Assembly: GCA_016839845.1 (NCBI GenBank)
Contig: JAEOTL010000384.1
Span: 1 to 19,659 of the forward strand
Direction of reading: 5' to 3'
DNA: 19,659 nucleotides
From: Promethearchaeota archaeon
GTDB taxonomy: Archaea; Asgardarchaeota; Lokiarchaeia; Sigynarchaeales; SOKP01
Shown here: one piece after another, positions 15,716-19,659 of the stretch
Numbering within the stretch: position 1 is the first letter of the stretch
How the letters are laid out: each line of letters opens with the position of its first letter
Made by a program: the position numbers and the translations under genes
The notes under the pieces: generated by a model
The model's database searches: none
Told to the model about the DNA's origin: nothing
The model's input: only the letters and a program-made list of their open reading frames with translations

Positions 15716-18211
15716 ATGACCAAATCTCCAGATGAAGTAGAGAAAGAGATTTTCGGATATATAGCAGACAAACGTATATTACGAGTCTTGTTTGAGAATC
15801 GTATATTTAAACTTCGAGAAATACAAAAACGAGCAATACAACAGGGATTGTTCTTTAGAAAATCATTTTTAATATGTGCTCCCTCAGGAAGTGGGAAGAC
15901 ACTTATAGGTGAACTATGTGCAATAAGTAATTTGTTTCAAAATTTTGGAAGATCTGTCTACTTAGTGCCTTTCAAAGCTCTAGCCCTGGAAAAATTTACC
16001 TATTTTAAACGAAATTATGATAAATATGGCATTAAAGTTGAACTATCTATAGGAGATTTCACTGTAGAAGATGAAGTTTTAGAGAAAGCAGATTTAATAG
16101 TCACCACTTACGAGAAGATGGACTCAATACTCCGTAATTTCTCGGATAAAGAATGGATATCCGAAATTTCTTCAATAATTATAGATGAGATTCATATCAT
16201 AGGGGAATCTGATAGAGGACCCCGTTTAGAATCGTTAATTGTCCGTTTAAATGAGTTTCTTCATAATCCTCAGCTTATTGGGCTTTCAGCTACGATTAAA
16301 AACTCCCAGTTCTTTAATTCATGGTTATCATCACTAGGAAATGCAACTACCTTAATTGAATCTGAGGATCGACCGGTACCTTTACACTATAAAATAGAAA
16401 TTACTCAAAACAAGGAGTCTACCATGAAGCGAATTATCAAACAAACTCTAGAAAAGAATGGACAAGTATTGGTCTTTTTAAACAAGCGAAAATCTGCTCA
16501 GAAGACAGCCGAAAATCTTCAAACGACTGTAAAAAAGCATTTAAATGATACAGAGCTGAAAGCTATCAAAAAACTTGAGAAACTCTTAGGGAGAGTTAAA
16601 GGAGGGCATCAAGAACTTAGAAAAACTATACGATCTGGAGTAGCATTTCATCACGCTGGACTACTCCCTCGGGAACGAAAACTAATTGAAGATAACTTCC
16701 GTAAACGGATTATTAAAATCATATGCTGTACGATCACGCTCTCGGCGGGAATTAACACACCGGCTCGAGTGGTGATTCTTAAAGATTTTAAGAAGTATGT
16801 AACCTCAGGACGCAATATTAAAAATTATACTGGTTATTTTGAAAATGGAGATGGATTTTCCTATTTCAAGCCCTTTTCCGCAAATGAAGTTTTTCAGATT
16901 TTGGGAAGAGCAGGACGACCTGGACTAGATTCAGTTGGGTATGGGTTTATTCTTGTGCAAAATATCGAAGAGAAAATGTGGGTGGAAGATCAGTTTTTTA
17001 AAACGAGAACACTTGCAGAGTCATTAAAACCTCAGTATAACGATCTTTTATCAGGACTCAATAAAATCAATACTTTGAAAGAACAGGTTTTGTTGCGAAT
17101 ATTTGAAGAAAAAATTATTACTCTTAAACAACTGAAGCAATTTTTTGAAAAAACTTACTTTTGGTATGGGATTAAAGACAAAATGGAGTCACAACTTATC
17201 CCAATTGAACAACTATTGATGATAAAAGAAATTACCACAAGAAACATATTAAAATTACACTCGCACCCTGAAACGGTAAAAAAATTAAACCAAAAGAAGA
17301 TTCAGGTGAAAATCTCAAATATTCAGAGCGACACACTCGCAGGATACATAAAAACAGATTATGGTGTTTTTTTATGCCAATTTGATATTGAATCAGGCAT
17401 CCGGTGCTCTTGTGGGTTTAAAAATGGGATCTCCGATAATTTTGCAAATGAAGAGTTTTCTTTCGAGTTTTGTAACCACGTAACCTCATTTTTATTGTAT
17501 CTTATCAATCTTTCTGATCCTAAGATACAAAAGTATGTCAATTCAATTGTTCCCAAAGCGGTAAAAAATCAGTATATTCTTAATTATCTCTTTGAAAAAG
17601 GCTTAATTCTTAAGAATGAAGACGGGACAATTCAATGCTCTCAATTTGGGAAACTGATTATTCGATTATATTTGTATCCAGTATCGGGAGTAATCATCAG
17701 GTATAAACTTGAGAATAAAGAAATAAACTCATTTCAAGATTTATTAAAAGAAGCTTACGATGTATTAAAAGCAGAACGCAGAGTAAGAGACCAAAAGATG
17801 CTTGAACCTCTGTTAGATTGGACTGAGGAGGATCCTTTAGAGGAGATAGTCGATAAGTATCGAATAATGACAGGAGATCTATATAGCGTTAAAGATAATG
17901 TTGAAAGAATTTTGCAATTCATTGCTATTATTGCCCGAAATTTAAGTACAAGTGGGAGAGATCTGCAAGAAAAACTTAGTAGGGTTGCTGAGATGGCTGA
18001 AACACTTAAAATTCGTATTCATTATGGGATACGAGGGGAATTATTTGACTTGGTGTTACGGTTAAATGATGTCGCCCGTGTAAGAGCACGAATTCTTTAT
18101 AACGCGGGTTATCATACTGCCTCTCAAGTTAAAAGAGAAAACCCGTATGTTTTGCACCGAAAAACGGGATTAGGCTTAACCTTATGTAAAAAAATAGTGA
18201 AAAATTCGTAG
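15716..18211 (+). CDS. Ski2/Hel308-like superfamily 2 helicase with a SWIM zinc finger
   Basis: 831 residues. The helicase core is complete: REIQKRAIQQG (Q-like), Walker A APSGSGKT (A55-T62), VPFKALALEKF (Ia), VTTYEKMDSIL, DEIH box D157-H160, SAT S191-T193, VLVFLNKRKSA (IV), FHHAGLLPRER, TITLSAGINTPAR (V), and QILGRAGRPG from Q394 (VI). The Ski2/Hel308 group are ATP-driven 3'-5' unwinding enzymes acting on DNA forks or RNA. After the winged-helix region a SWIM-type zinc site follows: C564-x-C566, 19 residues, C586-x-H588 (RCSCGF and FCNH). The C-terminus (about 770-831, DVARVRARILYNAGYHTASQ) is a helical, helix-hairpin-helix-like segment as in Hel308. The N-terminus is shorter than in full Hel308. 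GAGGT precedes the ATG. It is divergent from the membrane operon and may lead a three-gene unit with the two small genes after it. Confidence 0.88.
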   Translation: MTKSPDEVEKEIFGYIADKRILRVLFENRIFKLREIQKRAIQQGLFFRKSFLICAPSGSGKTLIGELCAISNLFQNFGRSVYLVPFKALALEKFTYFKRNYDKYGIKVELSIGDFTVEDEVLEKADLIVTTYEKMDSILRNFSDKEWISEISSIIIDEIHIIGESDRGPRLESLIVRLNEFLHNPQLIGLSATIKNSQFFNSWLSSLGNATTLIESEDRPVPLHYKIEITQNKESTMKRIIKQTLEKNGQVLVFLNKRKSAQKTAENLQTTVKKHLNDTELKAIKKLEKLLGRVKGGHQELRKTIRSGVAFHHAGLLPRERKLIEDNFRKRIIKIICCTITLSAGINTPARVVILKDFKKYVTSGRNIKNYTGYFENGDGFSYFKPFSANEVFQILGRAGRPGLDSVGYGFILVQNIEEKMWVEDQFFKTRTLAESLKPQYNDLLSGLNKINTLKEQVLLRIFEEKIITLKQLKQFFEKTYFWYGIKDKMESQLIPIEQLLMIKEITTRNILKLHSHPETVKKLNQKKIQVKISNIQSDTLAGYIKTDYGVFLCQFDIESGIRCSCGFKNGISDNFANEEFSFEFCNHVTSFLLYLINLSDPKIQKYVNSIVPKAVKNQYILNYLFEKGLILKNEDGTIQCSQFGKLIIRLYLYPVSGVIIRYKLENKEINSFQDLLKEAYDVLKAERRVRDQKMLEPLLDWTEEDPLEEIVDKYRIMTGDLYSVKDNVERILQFIAIIARNLSTSGRDLQEKLSRVAEMAETLKIRIHYGIRGELFDLVLRLNDVARVRARILYNAGYHTASQVKRENPYVLHRKTGLGLTLCKKIVKNS

Positions 18212-18233
18212 ATATTCAAGGAGAAAATAATAA

Positions 18234-18515
18234 ATGAAGGTTAAAACCAAAAACAACGAGAAAAATAAATTATCCCAAGCTGACAGAAAACTCACTAAAG
18301 AATTTCCCTCTCCCGAAATAGCTGATACTCCTAATGAGTCTTCTGAACCTTCTATTCTTCTTGATGAAAATTTAATTACTCTCAAAAAAGTTCATGCCAT
18401 CTTGTTAAATTGCTCAAATCTCACGAATAAACAAAAATTTGATTTTGCCACCAGCGAAAGGTTTTTTATGAAACTTTATTTAAAAAAACTTTCTGATGCA
18501 TTAAAAGAGCTTTAA
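18234..18515 (+). CDS. Small charged protein of unknown function
   Basis: 93 residues. The first 40 are lysine-rich and low complexity; residues 45-93 are helical (LITLKKVHAILLNCSNLTNK, then RFFMKLYLKKLSDALKEL). No family is recognised. AGGAG lies about 11 bases before the ATG at 18234. It begins 22 bases after the helicase stop codon on the same strand with no TATA box or T run between, so co-transcription is likely. Its helical C-terminal half could be a protein-contact module. Confidence 0.6.
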   Translation: MKVKTKNNEKNKLSQADRKLTKEFPSPEIADTPNESSEPSILLDENLITLKKVHAILLNCSNLTNKQKFDFATSERFFMKLYLKKLSDALKEL

Positions 18516-18540
18516 CCATTTTTTGTTTAAAAGGTACCGA

Positions 18541-18774
18541 GTGTATTATTCGAATATGAGCTCAAAATCAGAAAAACATCCTAGGATCGAGTATCAGAAT
18601 GATTATCATTTTAACATTAAAAATTACATAATTCGTTTTTCTCGATTTTTTACTCCTCCCGCCTACATTTATTCAGGAGAAGAGAAGATTCCATTTAAAG
18701 ATAGACTTCCTGAGTATAAGCAGATTCTGTTACATGAGTTTGGGGAAGCAAAAAAGCACAATATCCTTAAATAA
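18541..18774 (+). CDS. Small protein of unknown function
   Basis: 77 residues from a GTG at 18541, chosen because AAGGT lies five bases ahead; an ATG at 18556 would give 72 residues and a TTG at 18523 would give 83, neither with a good ribosome-binding site. The protein is charged and rich in tyrosine and phenylalanine (HFNIKNYIIRFSRFF, PPAYIYSGEEK), with a final helix (EYKQILLHEFGEAKKHN). No membrane segment or known domain. It follows the previous small gene by 25 bases and ends exactly where the opposing DUF1922 gene ends. Confidence 0.55.
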   Translation: MYYSNMSSKSEKHPRIEYQNDYHFNIKNYIIRFSRFFTPPAYIYSGEEKIPFKDRLPEYKQILLHEFGEAKKHNILK

Positions 18775-19296
18775 CTATGGATCTCTATTAGAGTGTGTGT
18801 AGTTTCCATTATCAGCTTTAAACAATCTCCCTTTTAGTAACGAATCTTTGACTAAGAATTTTATCTCGGATTCAGGAATATCAAAGTTTTCTGCCATCAT
18901 TTCAATAAGGTAATATGGAAATTCTGTGTAGAGATTGCTGAGCTCATATATCATCTGGCTAAATTTTTGAATATAAATTTCTTCCGGATCTTCTATTCCC
19001 AGGCTAAATTGTTTAGGTATTCCATCCACCTTGAAATCCCCGGATGCCCTAAGTTCTGGCGCAGATCCTAACTCTTTGACTGCTAGTTCATTTTGCCGTT
19101 CTTGAACTGTGCTAACAGCCTTTGAGATTCCGTAGACGATTTCCCCACCCTGAATTGTGTTTACAGCATGAGAACGGCCACATCTTACGCATTTTTTGGT
19201 TTTTTGGGTTGCTTTAGAATAGAGAAAATTATAACATTTTCTACAAGAAAATACAATATAGGGTGTTTTATCCTTTTGCCATCCTATTTCTTCCAT
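18775..19296 (-). CDS. DUF1922-type zinc-ribbon protein
   Basis: 173 residues. The N-terminal 60 match the archaeal DUF1922 zinc ribbon (MTH1184 type): VFSCRKCYNFLYSKATQKTK with C18xxC21, and KKCVRCGRSHAVN with C36xxC39, then VYGISKAVSTVQERQNELAV. Residues 110-170 are a helical segment ending in a hairpin (PESEIKFLVKDSLLKGRLFK), winged-helix-like by eye, so a role in transcription or RNA handling is possible; DUF1922 itself has no settled function. The ATG at 19296 comes five bases after the upstream gene's stop codon (AAAGTG lies across that junction), so the two are one operon. Its TAG at 18775-18777 directly abuts the stop codon of the opposing gene. Confidence 0.8.
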   Translation of the reverse strand: MEEIGWQKDKTPYIVFSCRKCYNFLYSKATQKTKKCVRCGRSHAVNTIQGGEIVYGISKAVSTVQERQNELAVKELGSAPELRASGDFKVDGIPKQFSLGIEDPEEIYIQKFSQMIYELSNLYTEFPYYLIEMMAENFDIPESEIKFLVKDSLLKGRLFKADNGNYTHSNRDP

Positions 19297-19301
19297 ACTC
19301 T

Positions 19302-19659
19302 TTACACTTTTTGGGTGTCTAAAATGTTCTTTATAACAAAATATAGCTCCTGTTCATTGTCAATTATGATTAAATGATAGTTATGTTTCTTAAAAAAAGA
19401 TTGTAAATCTCTACGTTTGATCCTTTTTTCCCCTTCAAATCTCTCTTGGAAATTGATAAAGTCAAATATAATTATTAGTAACTCACATATCTGGTTTAAT
19501 TCAGAAAGTTCCTCGAAAAATTCGTTATCTATATTTACATGAGGTAAATACAACTGAATTAATACCTTGTTTAGTAAAACGATATCTAAATCAGAATCAA
19601 CAATGGTATAATCAATAGAGTCTTTTAAGAACTGTTTACGTAGTCCAAATTTAATCGGC
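19302..19659 (-). CDS. Unknown protein, C-terminal part (5' end beyond the right edge)
   Basis: 119 codons without a stop up to the edge of the window. A TTG at 19553 exists inside, but the frame continues upstream with protein-like sequence (FGLRKQFLKDSIDYTIVDSD, then LDIVLLNKVLIQLYLP), so the true start is outside. Visible are a DSDLDIV segment, a hydrophobic helix (ICELLIIIFDFINF), a basic patch (EGEKRIKRRDLQSFFKKHN) and a strand-helix end (YHLIIIDNEQELYFVIKNIL). No family is recognised. It is transcribed with the DUF1922 gene, five bases apart, so a joint role with it is likely. Confidence 0.7.
   Translation of the reverse strand, partial: PIKFGLRKQFLKDSIDYTIVDSDLDIVLLNKVLIQLYLPHVNIDNEFFEELSELNQICELLIIIFDFINFQERFEGEKRIKRRDLQSFFKKHNYHLIIIDNEQELYFVIKNILDTQKV

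Noticed and set aside
1..19659. CRISPR arrays, insertion sequences, attachment sites, rRNA genes
   Set aside because: No regularly spaced repeats, transposase or integrase genes, tRNA-linked repeats or rRNA sequence were seen on either strand.

Overview
The window is AT-rich archaeal DNA, about one third G+C by eye. Three kinds of evidence point to Archaea. Promoters have TATA boxes about 25 bases ahead of short leaders. Ribosome-binding sites are of the GGTGAT/GGAGG type. Gene content includes a tungsten-type aldehyde:ferredoxin oxidoreductase, a DUF1922 zinc ribbon, DUF998 and a Ski2/Hel308-like helicase. The gene style would fit an Asgard (Promethearchaeota) genome, but that is an impression and not proven; no rRNA or other lineage marker is present.

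Left part (1-7682), apparently ordinary accessory metabolism. The N-terminal third of an aldehyde:ferredoxin oxidoreductase runs off the left edge. Next come a CoiA-like nuclease and, divergent from it, a two-domain protein with a possible PC4/Whirly-like nucleic-acid-binding N-terminus. Three minus-strand genes follow, each with its own promoter: a GNAT-DUF998 membrane fusion, a YghO-like GNAT protein, and a B12-binding-type radical SAM protein. The radical SAM protein seems to begin at a non-standard ATA codon, 17 codons ahead of the first usable start.

Centre (7683-15393), the most interesting block: a five-gene minus-strand operon with gaps of 2-5 bases or an 8-base overlap. In transcription order it encodes a helix-hairpin-helix protein with two membrane segments, a four-pass membrane protein, a protein with a C-terminal membrane hairpin, a 1267-residue membrane-anchored HerA/VirB4-like ATPase whose P-loop and Walker B have lost key residues, and a small helical protein. 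It looks like a membrane-bound DNA-handling or DNA-transport machine, but I cannot match it to a described system.

The operon's divergent promoter region (15394-15715) also holds a candidate structured RNA of about 150 nt. It has its own TATA box and nested long-range helices. To the right on the plus strand is a Ski2-like helicase with a SWIM zinc finger and a C-terminal helix-hairpin-helix segment, followed by two small genes of unknown function. The window ends with two minus-strand genes: a DUF1922 zinc-ribbon protein that abuts the last plus-strand gene with no gap, and an unknown protein that continues past the right edge.

Promoters share one layout: a run of five to nine T bases directly ahead of a TTTAWATA box. 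Between tandem genes the same T run probably also ends the upstream transcript. I saw no CRISPR array, insertion sequence, tRNA or rRNA.
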